NCBI GenBank assembly: GCA_900114405.1 | Contig: FOSY01000012.1 | Coordinates: forward strand, 1-64,000 | Source: Lachnospiraceae bacterium KH1T2 | Lineage (GTDB): Bacteria; Bacillota; Clostridia; Lachnospirales; Lachnospiraceae | DNA: 64,000 nucleotides | Reading direction: 5' to 3' | Notes under the pieces: generated by a model | What the model was told of the DNA's origin: nothing | Seen by the model: only the letters and a program-made list of their open reading frames with translations | Databases searched by the model: none | Position numbers and translations under genes: made by a program | Shown: in pieces, positions 17,888-26,978 of the stretch | Position numbering within the stretch: the stretch's first letter is position 1 | Layout of the letters: the number at the start of each line of letters is the position of its first letter

Positions 17888-17916
17888 TTGACGAAATAAG
17901 ATGATTGCGATATCCT
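17888..17916 (+). promoter_or_regulatory. Promoter of the HU gene
   Basis: TTGACG (17888-17893), 17 nt, TATCCT (17911-17916). A second candidate further down is TTGATT (17930-17935), 16 nt, TATACT (17952-17957), overlapping a small hairpin ATGCG-N5-CGCAT (17938-17952). Two promoters would suit an abundant protein. Confidence 0.6.
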
Positions 17917-17982
17917 ACATAGGGTATTATTGATTGTATGCGCTTTACGCATATACTAATGGGGAATTGGAGGTTCATTCTA

Positions 17983-18258
17983 ATGAACAAGCAGGAGTTA
18001 ACAGCAAAAGTAGCGGAGAAGGCTCAGATCAGTAAAAAACAGGCAGCTGAGGTTATTGATGCATTTACAGCTTCAGTAACAGAGGCAGTTGCAGGTGGAG
18101 ATAAGGTACAGCTTATTGGCTTTGGAACATTCGAGCTTTCAGAGCGTGCAGCTCGTACAGGAAGAAACCCTCAGACAGGTAAAGAAATCAAGATTGCAGC
18201 TTCTAAGTCTATGAAGTTTAAAGCTGGTAAGGCTGTAAAAGATGCTGTAAATAAATAA
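17983..18258 (+). CDS. hup: DNA-binding protein HU
   Basis: This is a nucleoid-associated histone-like protein of 91 residues, the normal HU length. It starts [21 protein letters not shown], has the conserved [21 protein letters not shown] arm region, and ends with a helix rich in lysine. GGAGG sits 9 nt before the ATG at 17983; the in-frame upstream extension from 17938 is not part of the family. It has its own promoter and a strong terminator, so it is monocistronic. Confidence 0.95.
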   Translation: MNKQELTAKVAEKAQISKKQAAEVIDAFTASVTEAVAGGDKVQLIGFGTFELSERAARTGRNPQTGKEIKIAASKSMKFKAGKAVKDAVNK

Positions 18259-18288
18259 TAAGGATTTTATTTATTATGTTATTTATCT

Positions 18289-18316
18289 GACCGGTTCTGT
18301 GTGGAACCGGTCTTTT
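18289..18316 (+). terminator. Terminator of the HU gene
   Basis: A perfect 9-bp GC-rich stem (18289-18297 with 18304-18312) is followed by TTTTA. Confidence 0.9.
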
Positions 18317-18332
18317 AATTGGGGGAATCATA

Positions 18333-19529
18333 ATGGATACATTGGAAATATTAAAGAATATAGCTATAATCATTATTTTTGCTAAAGCATTTGGACTTTT
18401 GGCGAGAAAATTCAAAGCGCCGCAGGTTGCAGGTGAAATAATAGCGGGTCTTTTGATCGGTCCAAGTGTATTTAATATTGTAACTGAGAATGACTTTCTC
18501 TCAGGAATGGCTGAAATTGGCGTTATCTTACTGATGTTCAGTGCGGGGCTTGAAACTAATATCAATGAATTAAAAAGAACGGGCATGAAGGCTTTGCTTA
18601 TAGCATGCATGGGTGTTGCAGTTCCTTTGGTTGGTGGTACAGTACTTTATCAGTGTTTTTATGGATTTGCATCTCCCGGGACGGAGCATTTCTTAAGTGC
18701 ATTGTTCATAGGAACAATACTTACGGCTACATCGGTAAGTATAACTGTTTCTGCTCTTAAGGAGCTCGGAAAGATTAAAACAAATGTCGGCACGACTATC
18801 ATGAGTGCAGCAATTATAGATGATGTGATTGGTATTCTTGTACTTACGGCAGTTATTGGAATGAAAGATCCTTCACAGAGTCTTACGGCTGTCACGGTAA
18901 GAACTGTCTTATTCTTTGTGCTTGTGGCGGTCATTGGTTATATAATTTATCGTATTATGAAAGTGCTTGATACAAAGTATCCGCATACACAAAGGATTCC
19001 GATAATAAGTCTGGCACTTGCATTTGCTCTTTCATATATAGCAGATAAGTATTTTGGGGTAGCTGATATTACGGGTGCATATTGTGCGGGGGTGATTTTA
19101 AGTTCGCTTGAGGATTCATCTTATATAACACGAAAGATGGATATTAACTCATATATGATCTTTGGTCCGGTATTTTTTGCAAGTATCGGGCTGCAGACCA
19201 ATTTAACTACCTTGGATACAACGATTCTTCTCTTTTCTGCAGGTTTTGTTGTTGTCGGACTTGTTGCTAAGATCATAGGATGCGGTCTGATAAGCCGTAT
19301 CATGGGATTTAATGGCAATGACAGCTTGAAGATAGGTGTCGGAATGATGACACGTGGAGAAGTTGCACTGATTGTTGCGCAGAGAGGCCTTAAGGCCGGT
19401 ATGATTGAGAGTAAATTTTTTACTGCGGTTATCCTACTCATCATAGTGAGCTCTATAATTACACCGGTCATATTGAAGATACTCTACCAGCATGATGAAA
19501 AGGCAGGTGCGGCTGCTGTCTATAAATGA
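18333..19529 (+). CDS. Cation:proton antiporter, CPA2 (Kef/NapA-like)
   Basis: This membrane protein of 398 residues has 11-13 hydrophobic segments and the Na_H_Exchanger fold. Conserved pieces are GEIIAGLLIGPSVF near the start, AEIGVILLMFSAGLETN, the central SAAIIDDVIGILVL carrying the paired Asp residues of the ion site, and GMMTRGEVALIVAQRGL. No C-terminal TrkA-N domain is present, so it is the short form. It probably exchanges Na+ or K+ for H+. It follows the HU terminator closely with GGGGG before the ATG; its own promoter is not obvious. Confidence 0.87.
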   Translation: MDTLEILKNIAIIIIFAKAFGLLARKFKAPQVAGEIIAGLLIGPSVFNIVTENDFLSGMAEIGVILLMFSAGLETNINELKRTGMKALLIACMGVAVPLVGGTVLYQCFYGFASPGTEHFLSALFIGTILTATSVSITVSALKELGKIKTNVGTTIMSAAIIDDVIGILVLTAVIGMKDPSQSLTAVTVRTVLFFVLVAVIGYIIYRIMKVLDTKYPHTQRIPIISLALAFALSYIADKYFGVADITGAYCAGVILSSLEDSSYITRKMDINSYMIFGPVFFASIGLQTNLTTLDTTILLFSAGFVVVGLVAKIIGCGLISRIMGFNGNDSLKIGVGMMTRGEVALIVAQRGLKAGMIESKFFTAVILLIIVSSIITPVILKILYQHDEKAGAAAVYK

Positions 19530-19653
19530 TTTATGTTGATTATTATGTGCAATAAAATGCATGAAAATCGTGTATTATATAATTTAGAAGTAGGAAGTAT
19601 GCTGTTTTAAAGACAGTAAAATCTAGGGACGTGTGTCCGGAATGTGAGGGACT

Positions 19654-21609
19654 ATGAACACAATAGGAAAAAGAATAGTTGCTGCGGTAGTAGCAGTAGC
19701 AGTAGGTGGAGCACTCATCTGGGGCGCTGACCATCTCCCCCAGCAGACAGCTTCAACTTCAGGTGAAGGAACTGCAGCAGCGGCTTCAGTAGAAGCTCCG
19801 GCTGATGCTCAGACAGGCACAGGTACTGCACAGGGCAGAAATGGTGATGTTACAGTAGAAGTTAAGGCTGATGAAAATGCTATTTACAGCATCACAGTTA
19901 CAGAACAGCAGGAAACTGAAGGTATCGGTACTCCGGCTATCGAACAGCTTCCGGCTGCAATCGTTGAAGGACAGAGCCTTCAGGTAGACAGCATTGCAGG
20001 TGCTACACTTACAAGTGAAGCAATCAAGAATGCTACTAAGAATGCTCTTGATTCAATGGGACTTGACTCATCAAAGTATGACGTTGCACCTCAGGCTTCA
20101 GCTTCAGAACCAGCTGAAGATGAGACTATCGATGTTGACGTTGTAGTTGTTGGCGGCGGCGGAGCCGGCATGACAGCAGCTATCACAGCAGCAGAGAACG
20201 GCAAGACAGCAGTAGTTCTTGAAAGTCAGGCAATGGTAGGAGGAAACTCTGTACGTTCAACAGGTGGTATGAATGCCACAAAGACAGAGAATCAGGATAA
20301 GAATGAATTTGCAGAGGCTGATGGTGTTGAGAAGACACTTAAGTCTGCAGCAGATAACTATGCTGATAACGAGACAATTACAAAGCTTGCTGAAGAAGTT
20401 AAGAGCCAGTGGGATGCTTATCAGGCTAATCCTACAGGATACTTTGACTCTGTAGAGCTTATGGAACTTGATACAATGGTAGGCGGTAAGGGAATTAACA
20501 ATATTGATCTTGTTAAGGCTCTTGTTGAAAACAGTGCAGATGCTATCAAGTGGCTTGCTTCTATTGACGCTCCTCTTGACAGCGTAGGTCAGTTTGGCGG
20601 CGCTTCAGTTAAGAGAATCCATAGACCTGTAGATGCAGAAGGAAAGACACTTTCAGTTGGTGCATACCTTATTCCTAAGCTTGAGGAGAACCTTAAGTCT
20701 CATGGCGTAGAAATTAAGCTTAATACAACAGCTAAGGAAATCCTTACAGACGACAACGGCGCAGCAGTTGGTGTTGTAGCTGAAGGTAAGTCAGGCAATA
20801 AGATCACTGTAAATGCTAAGTCTGTAGTACTTGCAACAGGCGGTTTTGGTGCTAATGCAGAAATGGTTGAGAAGTATAAGCCTGAATTCAAGGGCTTCAT
20901 CACAACAAATGCTCCTGGTATCCTTGGTCAGGGTATTGAAATGGCAGAAGCAGTTGGTGCTGCAACAGTTGATATGGAGCAGATTCAGGCTCATCCTACA
21001 GTAGAAGCTAATACAGCTGCACTTATCACAGAAGGTCTCCGTGGTGACGGTGCTATCCTCGTAAATCAGGAAGGTAAGAGATTCATCGACGAAGTAGCTA
21101 CTCGTGACGTAGTTGCAGGCGCAGAGATCAAGCAGACAGGCTCTAAGAGCTGGCTCGTTGTTGATCAGGCTATGGTAGATGCTTCTAATGTCATTCAGGG
21201 ATACATCAAGAATGGCTACACTGTAACAGGTGAGACTTATGAAGAACTCGGCGAAGCTATGGGTGTTGATGCAGCAGCATTCGCAGAGACAATGGAAACA
21301 TGGAATGGTTATGTTGAAGCTAAGAGCGATCCTGATTTTGGTCGTACAAGTTTCGCAAGCCCACTTAACACAGCACCTTACTATGCAATCAATGTAACAG
21401 CAGGTGTTCACCATACAATGGGTGGTGTTAAGATTGATACAAAGGCTGAAGTTCTTAATACAAATGATGAAGTAATCCCTGGTCTTTTTGCAGCAGGTGA
21501 GATCACAGGTGGTGTTCACGGCGCAAACAGACTTGGCGGAAATGCTGTAGCTGACTTTGTAGTATTCGGAAGAATCGCTGGACAGACAGCATCTGATTAC
21601 GTTAAATAA
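19654..21609 (+). CDS. Membrane-anchored FMN/FAD flavoprotein, fumarate-reductase-like
   Basis: This extracytoplasmic reductase of 651 residues has a signal anchor (8-25) without lipobox and an Ala/Thr-rich linker. An FMN_bind domain (~60-140) follows, then a FAD_binding_2 domain (~155-651). The FMN_bind domain has DSIAGAT (D112-T118), close to the flavinylation motif Dxx(S/T)GAT, so FMN is probably attached to T118 by ApbE. The catalytic domain keeps VVVVGGGGAGMTAAITA, the FIDEVATRD arginine region, VHHTMGG and GANRLGGNAVAD, all typical of flavocytochrome c fumarate reductases. Related enzymes also reduce urocanate or acrylates, so the acceptor is open. No haem-binding CxxCH motif is present; electrons must arrive from another donor. 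Confidence 0.85.
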   Translation: MNTIGKRIVAAVVAVAVGGALIWGADHLPQQTASTSGEGTAAAASVEAPADAQTGTGTAQGRNGDVTVEVKADENAIYSITVTEQQETEGIGTPAIEQLPAAIVEGQSLQVDSIAGATLTSEAIKNATKNALDSMGLDSSKYDVAPQASASEPAEDETIDVDVVVVGGGGAGMTAAITAAENGKTAVVLESQAMVGGNSVRSTGGMNATKTENQDKNEFAEADGVEKTLKSAADNYADNETITKLAEEVKSQWDAYQANPTGYFDSVELMELDTMVGGKGINNIDLVKALVENSADAIKWLASIDAPLDSVGQFGGASVKRIHRPVDAEGKTLSVGAYLIPKLEENLKSHGVEIKLNTTAKEILTDDNGAAVGVVAEGKSGNKITVNAKSVVLATGGFGANAEMVEKYKPEFKGFITTNAPGILGQGIEMAEAVGAATVDMEQIQAHPTVEANTAALITEGLRGDGAILVNQEGKRFIDEVATRDVVAGAEIKQTGSKSWLVVDQAMVDASNVIQGYIKNGYTVTGETYEELGEAMGVDAAAFAETMETWNGYVEAKSDPDFGRTSFASPLNTAPYYAINVTAGVHHTMGGVKIDTKAEVLNTNDEVIPGLFAAGEITGGVHGANRLGGNAVADFVVFGRIAGQTASDYVK

Positions 21610-21624
21610 TTAGATCATAAAAAG

Positions 21625-21664
21625 GAAAAGTTTAGGATTTGAAAAAGTTCTAAACTTTTCTTTT
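21625..21664 (+). terminator. Terminator after the flavoprotein gene
   Basis: A 13-bp stem (21625-21637 with 21648-21660, one wobble) is followed by TTTTAT. Confidence 0.85.
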
Positions 21665-21737
21665 ATAGAAAAAAAATGAAATTACAATACAAATTTTGTC
21701 GCTTTTGCTAAAAAAATTGTGTTCATATAAATTAAGC

Positions 21738-21766
21738 TTGTTTTCAAAATAGTACAAGGGTATAAT
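21738..21766 (+). promoter_or_regulatory. Promoter of the nucleoside importer operon
   Basis: TTGTTT (21738-21743), 17 nt, TATAAT (21761-21766). About 40 bp upstream is a short palindrome ACAAA-T-TTTGT (21689-21699) that could be an operator. The ~60-nt leader has a 5-bp hairpin (21775-21779/21789-21793). Confidence 0.65.
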
Positions 21767-21833
21767 CTGTAATGTTGGCATAGTTTAGGCCAAAGATTTT
21801 CTTTATTTTTTCTTTTATTTTAGGAGGGAAACA

Positions 21834-23030
21834 ATGAAAAAGTTAGTTGCATTGGCTCTTTGCGTCACAATGGCATTCTCACTTAGTGCATGTGGCAGCT
21901 CAAGCGCATCAAACAACGCAGCATCAACAGCAGGTAGTGAAGCAGGCGAGACAGCATCTGCAGCAGCAGACAGCGAAGCTGCTTCTGACATGAGAGTTGC
22001 AATGATCACTGATTATGGTGATATCACAGATCAGTCATTCAACCAGACAACTTACGAAGAATGTAAGGCATGGACAGAGGCAAATGGCGTTGACTTCACA
22101 TACTACAAGCCGGAAGGTGATTCAACAGCAGATCGTGAAGCTATGATCGATAAGGCTTATGCTGATGGATACAACGTATTTGTACTTCCTGGATATGCAT
22201 TTGCTGAAGCTATCACTAACTCAGCTGATAATTATCCTGATGCTAAGTATGTAGCTCTTGATGTATCTCAGGCTGACCTTGATTCTGCATCAGGTGAAGA
22301 AGGCTACATGAGAGACAATGTATACTGTGCAGTATATCAGGAAGAGCTTTCAGGCTATATGGCCGGTGTAGCTGCTGTAAAGATGGGCTACAAGAAGCTT
22401 GGCTTCCTTGGCGGAATGGCTGTTCCGGCAGTTATGCGTTTTGGTTATGGCTTTGTTCAGGGTGTTGACGCAGCCGCTGCAGAGCTTGGTCTTAGCGATG
22501 TAGAAGTTAATTATGCTTATGGTAACCAGTTCTCTGGCGATGCTGATATTACAGCTGCTATGGATACATGGTATCAGGGCGGAACAGAAGTTGTATTTGC
22601 TTGCGGCGGCGGTATCTGGTCATCTGCGGCAGAGGCAGCAGCTAAGGTTGATGGTAAGGTTATCGGTGTTGACGTAGACCAGAAGGCTACTATTGATGAC
22701 AAGTATGGCGAAGGTATCACAGTAACTTCAGCTATGAAGGGTCTTAAGGAAACAGTTGATACACTTCTCGATGCTATCAAGGCTGGCGAATGGGATCAGT
22801 ATAAGGGACAGATTCAGAACCTTGGACTTGTTTCAGGTGATGATGTAGAAGCTAACTATGTACAGCTCCCTCTTGAAAGCACAGCATGGAATGATACATT
22901 CACTGTTGATGATTACAAAGAGCTTGTTAAGAATATGTTTGATGGTACTATAAAGGTATCTAATGATGTTTCTGCTGAAGAGCCTACAGCTACAACAGCT
23001 AAGGTTAACTTCCAGGGCAACATTAAGTAA
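21834..23030 (+). CDS. bmpA: BMP-family nucleoside-binding lipoprotein
   Basis: This ABC receptor of 398 residues has a signal peptide ending in lipobox LSAC with C20. A Ser/Ala/Glu-rich tether to ~residue 48 precedes a Med/BMP (PnrA-like) domain. The family shows in MITDYGDITDQSFNQTTYEECK, VFVLPGYAFAEAI, GFLGGMAVPAVMRFGYGFVQG and VVFACGGGIWSSAAEAA with VIGVDVDQ. Family members bind purine or other nucleosides. AGGAGGG precedes the ATG. It heads an operon with one double ATPase and two permeases, as in Lactococcus BmpA-NupABC. Confidence 0.9.
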   Translation: MKKLVALALCVTMAFSLSACGSSSASNNAASTAGSEAGETASAAADSEAASDMRVAMITDYGDITDQSFNQTTYEECKAWTEANGVDFTYYKPEGDSTADREAMIDKAYADGYNVFVLPGYAFAEAITNSADNYPDAKYVALDVSQADLDSASGEEGYMRDNVYCAVYQEELSGYMAGVAAVKMGYKKLGFLGGMAVPAVMRFGYGFVQGVDAAAAELGLSDVEVNYAYGNQFSGDADITAAMDTWYQGGTEVVFACGGGIWSSAAEAAAKVDGKVIGVDVDQKATIDDKYGEGITVTSAMKGLKETVDTLLDAIKAGEWDQYKGQIQNLGLVSGDDVEANYVQLPLESTAWNDTFTVDDYKELVKNMFDGTIKVSNDVSAEEPTATTAKVNFQGNIK

Positions 23031-23061
23031 TTTTTCAGCTCTGAGACAAAAAATATTAAGG

Positions 23062-23097
23062 GGCCGGCAAATGCTATTTAATTTGTCGGCCTTATTT
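23062..23097 (+). terminator. Attenuating terminator after bmpA
   Basis: A 10-bp stem (23062-23071 with 23082-23091, one wobble) is followed by TTATTTG. The T run is imperfect, so partial read-through to the transporter genes is likely. Confidence 0.65.
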
Positions 23098-23210
23098 GAT
23101 ACAATCATAAGTGTATCGTGTACTCTTATAGAGCTTCGATACACTTATAGTTGTGTCGTAAATTATGAGAGAAGTATCAGTACTGCTGAAGTGCTAATAC
23201 TTGCTCTCAT
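23098..23210 (+). other. Two large hairpins in the bmpA-nupA spacer
   Basis: Hairpin A pairs 23098-23118 with 23137-23157: 7 bp including a U-G wobble, a 2x2 internal loop, then 12 perfect bp, closing an 18-nt loop that can itself form a 4-bp stem. Hairpin B pairs 23165-23183 with 23191-23210: about 18 bp with one bulge, one C-A mismatch and a wobble. The wobbles suit plus-strand RNA. Together they fill the spacer between the terminator and the ribosome binding site of the ATPase gene. The frame 22963-23232 across this stretch is not protein-like. I match it to no known riboswitch. Confidence 0.6.
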
Positions 23211-23247
23211 GTTGTCATGCAATAATATTTAAGATGGAGAAAAACAA

Positions 23248-24786
23248 GTGGATACACCATATGCTATTGAAATGCTTAATATAACTAAGCGTTTCCCGGG
23301 AATCGTCGCAAATGATAACATCACACTTCAGTTAAAGAAGGGTGAGATTCACGCACTGCTTGGAGAAAACGGTGCCGGAAAGTCAACGCTGATGAGCGTT
23401 CTTTTTGGACTGTATCAGGCAGAAGAGGGTGTTATTAAGAAAGATGGAAAAGAAGTAAAGATCAATAATCCGAATGATGCAAATGACCTTGGCATAGGCA
23501 TGGTTCATCAGCATTTCAAACTTGTTCAGTGCTTTTCTGTACTTGATAACATTATTCTTGGAGTAGAGACGACAAAGAATGGCTTACTTCAGAAGGAAGA
23601 AGCAAGAAAGAAAATCGTTGAAATTTCCGATAAATATGGCCTTAAAGTGGATCCGGATGCAAAAATTTCAGATATCACTGTTGGTATGCAGCAGAGAACT
23701 GAAATTTTGAAGATGCTTTACAGAGATAATGAGATACTTATTTTTGATGAGCCTACTGCTGTGCTTACGCCGCAGGAGATCGAAGAACTTATGCAGATCA
23801 TGAAGAGCCTTGCAAAAGAAGGTAAATCTATTCTCTTTATTTCTCATAAGCTTAATGAGATTATGGAAGTTGCTGACAGATGCAGCGTTATACGTCGCGG
23901 AAAATATATCGGAACGGTTGATATAAAGGATGCAACAAAAGAGAGCCTTTCAAGCATGATGGTAGGTCGAGATGTTAAGCTTGTTGTTTCTAAAGAAGAA
24001 GCTAAGCCAAAAGAGACCATCCTTCATGTTGAGAATATGACGGTTGCTTCTAAAATGCACCATAATAATGCAGTTAAGAATGTAAGCTTTGACGTGCGTG
24101 CAGGTGAGATCGTATGTATAGCCGGTATTGACGGAAATGGTCAGACAGAGCTTGTATACGGCCTTACAGGTCTTGAACCGCTTGTATCAGGTAAGATAGA
24201 TCTTTGTGGTGAAGATATTTCTAAGCTTTCCATAAGAGAGAGAGCAAAGAACATGAGCCATATTCCGGAGGATAGACAAAAGCATGGTCTAGTGCTTGAC
24301 TATTCACTTGAATACAATATGATACTTCAGCGTTATTGGCAGCCGGAGTTTGTAAAGCATGGCTTCCTTCGCAGAAAAAATATAAGAAAATTTTCAGATA
24401 AATTGATAAAAGCCTTTGATGTACGTTCAGGTCAGGGTTCTATAACTACTACCAGAGCTATGTCAGGTGGTAACCAGCAGAAAGCGATCGTTGCACGTGA
24501 GCTTGAAAAAGATCCTAAACTCTTAGTGGCAGTTCAGCCGACAAGAGGTCTTGATGTTGGTGCAATTGAATATATTCACAGTCAGCTGGTTGCACAGAGG
24601 GATAAAGGAGCAGGCGTGCTTCTTGTTTCGCTTGAACTTGAAGAAGTTATGAATGTTGCAGATCGAATTCTTGTTATGTACGAAGGTGAGATCGTAGGAG
24701 AACTTGATCCGAAGAAGACCACTACTGAAGAACTTGGTCTTTATATGGCCGGTGCAAAGAGAAATGTCGGAGGTGCACGTTCATGA
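23248..24786 (+). CDS. nupA: Nucleoside ABC transporter ATP-binding protein, two NBDs
   Basis: This cytoplasmic ATPase of 512 residues has two ABC modules. The first has Walker A GENGAGKST (39-47), signature ITVGMQQR and Walker B ILIFDEPTAVLTPQ. The second has GIDGNGQTELV in place of Walker A, signature MSGGNQQKAIVARE and LVAVQPTRGLDVG in place of the DEP box. That substitution is normal for the YufO/NupA family, so it is not a defect. The start codon is GTG at 23248 with GGAG 8 nt upstream. It overlaps the next gene by 4 bp. Confidence 0.88.
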   Translation: MDTPYAIEMLNITKRFPGIVANDNITLQLKKGEIHALLGENGAGKSTLMSVLFGLYQAEEGVIKKDGKEVKINNPNDANDLGIGMVHQHFKLVQCFSVLDNIILGVETTKNGLLQKEEARKKIVEISDKYGLKVDPDAKISDITVGMQQRTEILKMLYRDNEILIFDEPTAVLTPQEIEELMQIMKSLAKEGKSILFISHKLNEIMEVADRCSVIRRGKYIGTVDIKDATKESLSSMMVGRDVKLVVSKEEAKPKETILHVENMTVASKMHHNNAVKNVSFDVRAGEIVCIAGIDGNGQTELVYGLTGLEPLVSGKIDLCGEDISKLSIRERAKNMSHIPEDRQKHGLVLDYSLEYNMILQRYWQPEFVKHGFLRRKNIRKFSDKLIKAFDVRSGQGSITTTRAMSGGNQQKAIVARELEKDPKLLVAVQPTRGLDVGAIEYIHSQLVAQRDKGAGVLLVSLELEEVMNVADRILVMYEGEIVGELDPKKTTTEELGLYMAGAKRNVGGARS

Positions 24787-25928
24787 ACGAGAAACATAAA
24801 AAAAGTATTTTGAAGAACGACGGTTTTCAGTCTATATTGTCAGCATTGATCTGCATAGTTGTGGGACTGTTTGTCGGATATATCGTACTTTTGGCAATCG
24901 ATGCAAAAGGCGCTGGTGAGGCTATAGTTACGATCATAAAGAATTTCCTTAACTACCCGACAAAGCCTGCGATGCTTAAGTATCTTGGTAATACATTGGT
25001 TAAAACCGCACCGCTTCTTATGTGTGCGCTTTCTGTTCAGTTTTGTTATAAAGTTGGTCTTTTTAATATCGGAGCTGCAGGTCAGTATGTTGCAGGAGCC
25101 GGCGCATGCCTTTATCTTGCACTTGCATTACATATGCCATGGTATGTGTGTATGATCGCTGCGATCATCGTAGGTGCTTTGGATGGAATGATCGTTGGTT
25201 TCCTTAAGGCTTATGCGAATGTAAATGAGGTAATTGCCGGAATCATGCTTAACTGGATAGGTCTCTATACAGTAAATATGATACTTACAGGTGTTAAGGA
25301 ATCAACAAGTCCATATACACTTTCAATAGCTTCAGAAAACGCAGCAGCTATAATTCCTTCACTGGGACTCAGCAAGATGTTTACAAACAATAAGTATGTA
25401 ACGATCGCTATTCCGTTGGCTGTAGTTATTGCTATCGTTGTTTGGATAATTCAGGAAAAGACAATTCTTGGATATGAGCTTAAGGCAACAGGATTTAATA
25501 AAGAAGCTGCAAAGTATGCAGGAATGAAAGAAAAGAAGAATATCATCCTTACAATGATGATCGGTGGTGCACTTGCAGGACTTGGAGCTGCCTTCCTTTA
25601 TCTTACAGGATATGAGCAGTGGTCATGTACACAGTCATCTGTGCCGGGAATGGGATTCAACGGTATCGCAGCCACATTCCTCGGAGGACTTAATCCGATA
25701 GGAACAATATTTGCTTCATACTTTATCCAGCATATTACAAGCGGTGGATCATATTTGGATAAGGGAGTTTATCCTTCACAGATTTCAGACCTTATTTCGT
25801 CTATTATTATTTACCTCTGTGGATTTGTACTTTTTATAAAGTATTTTATGAATTCACGTATTGCTGCAAAAGAAGAAAAAAACATTGCATCAAAGGCAGC
25901 TGCTAATAAGGAGGACACAACAAAATGA
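24783..25928 (+). CDS. nupB: Nucleoside ABC transporter permease (NupB/YufP-like)
   Basis: This membrane permease of 381 residues is in the BPD_transp_2 family, with about nine hydrophobic segments. Conserved pieces are CYKVGLFNIGAAGQYVAGA, the loop NVNEVIAGIMLNWIGLY, and GMGFNGIAATFLGGLNPIG, the likely coupling helix to the ATPase. Its C-terminus is a short basic/Ala-rich tail. It starts in ATGA shared with the nupA stop and overlaps nupC by 4 bp. Confidence 0.87.
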   Translation: MNEKHKKSILKNDGFQSILSALICIVVGLFVGYIVLLAIDAKGAGEAIVTIIKNFLNYPTKPAMLKYLGNTLVKTAPLLMCALSVQFCYKVGLFNIGAAGQYVAGAGACLYLALALHMPWYVCMIAAIIVGALDGMIVGFLKAYANVNEVIAGIMLNWIGLYTVNMILTGVKESTSPYTLSIASENAAAIIPSLGLSKMFTNNKYVTIAIPLAVVIAIVVWIIQEKTILGYELKATGFNKEAAKYAGMKEKKNIILTMMIGGALAGLGAAFLYLTGYEQWSCTQSSVPGMGFNGIAATFLGGLNPIGTIFASYFIQHITSGGSYLDKGVYPSQISDLISSIIIYLCGFVLFIKYFMNSRIAAKEEKNIASKAAANKEDTTK

Positions 25929-26863
25929 TATTATTAATTCAGTATACATTGATATTTGCATCAGTACTGTGTCTGGTAGCCCTTGGCGGATGTTTTTCAG
26001 AGCACTCAGGTGTTATAAATCTCGGTCTTGAAGGTGTAATGGTTATGGGAGCTCTTGGCGGAGCTCTCGTACTTAAGAGCATGGAAGGTGCATCTTATAT
26101 AGCAATCGTTTTAGCAGTAATAGCTGTATCAGCTCTCTCTGGTGTGATATATACACTTCTTTTAGGTGTCGCAAGTATAAACTTTAAGGCAGATCAGACA
26201 CTGGTAGGAACAGCTATGAATATTCTTGCTACTGCAGCGGCAACAGTTATCGTTAAAGCTATTAATATGGCAGAGAATCCGGATAACGTTTCATCTACAG
26301 TGCAGTATGTCAACGCTAAGAAAGCTTTTATTGTCAAGCTCGGAAAGTTTGAATTTAACTGGTTTATGCTGATCGCTTTCCTTGCATTGATAATCTCATA
26401 TGTGGTCCTTTACAAGACAAGATTCGGGCTTAGACTTAGAGCGTGTGGTGAGAATCCTCAGGCTGCAGACAGCGTGGGTGTAAATGTTTATACAATGCGT
26501 TGGGCAGGTGTAATGATCTCAGGTATCCTTGGTGGTATCGGAGGTATAGTATATATCACAGCAGGTGTATCAGAGTGGAAGTTTGAGACTGGTGTTGCAG
26601 GCTTTGGTTTCCTCGCACTTGCAGTTATGATCTTTGGTCAGTGGAAACCTGTAAATATTGGTTTGGCTGCATTGCTTTTCGGATTTTTCAGAGCACTTTC
26701 AAATGTTTATTCAGGATTTGATTTCCTGGTTGCATTGAATATTCCGGGATCAGTCTATAATATGATGCCATACATCATTTCACTTTTGGTTTTGATGTTC
26801 ACATCTAAGAATAGTGCTGCACCAAAAGCAGAAGGAATACCTTACGATAAGGGTACAAGATAA
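25925..26863 (+). CDS. nupC: Nucleoside ABC transporter permease (NupC/YufQ-like)
   Basis: This second permease of 312 residues belongs to the same family but is shorter. SEHSGVINLGLEGVMVMGA, FKADQTLVGTAMNILA and AGVSEWKFETGVAGFGFLALAV are typical of YufQ-like subunits. Predicted to pair with the preceding permease as a heterodimer. It ends the operon; a terminator lies just downstream. Confidence 0.87.
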   Translation: MILLIQYTLIFASVLCLVALGGCFSEHSGVINLGLEGVMVMGALGGALVLKSMEGASYIAIVLAVIAVSALSGVIYTLLLGVASINFKADQTLVGTAMNILATAAATVIVKAINMAENPDNVSSTVQYVNAKKAFIVKLGKFEFNWFMLIAFLALIISYVVLYKTRFGLRLRACGENPQAADSVGVNVYTMRWAGVMISGILGGIGGIVYITAGVSEWKFETGVAGFGFLALAVMIFGQWKPVNIGLAALLFGFFRALSNVYSGFDFLVALNIPGSVYNMMPYIISLLVLMFTSKNSAAPKAEGIPYDKGTR

Positions 26864-26871
26864 CAATATTG

Positions 26872-26903
26872 GGGTTGATGGATTTTATCCATTGGCCCTT
26901 TTT
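26872..26903 (+). terminator. Terminator of the nucleoside importer operon
   Basis: An 11-bp stem with wobble pairs (26872-26882 with 26888-26898) is followed by five T. Confidence 0.8.
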
Positions 26904-26915
26904 AAGATTTAAAAA

Positions 26916-26944
26916 GTGACACATCAAATAAAATAGGATACAAT
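26916..26944 (+). promoter_or_regulatory. Promoter of ddh
   Basis: GTGACA (26916-26921), 17 nt, TACAAT (26939-26944), with transcription starting near 26951 and a ~28-nt leader. Confidence 0.7.
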
Positions 26945-26978
26945 GTATCAGAAAATTAATTTAAGAAAGGAAATATAT

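Noticed and set aside
20791..21519. 242-codon minus-strand frame inside the flavoprotein gene
   Set aside because: Antisense shadow; Cys/Ile/Thr-rich composition with no motif or ribosome binding site.
24530..24560. Missing DEP Walker B box in the second NBD of nupA (AVQPTRGLD)
   Set aside because: This replacement is the normal state in the YufO/NupA family, so it is not a mutation.
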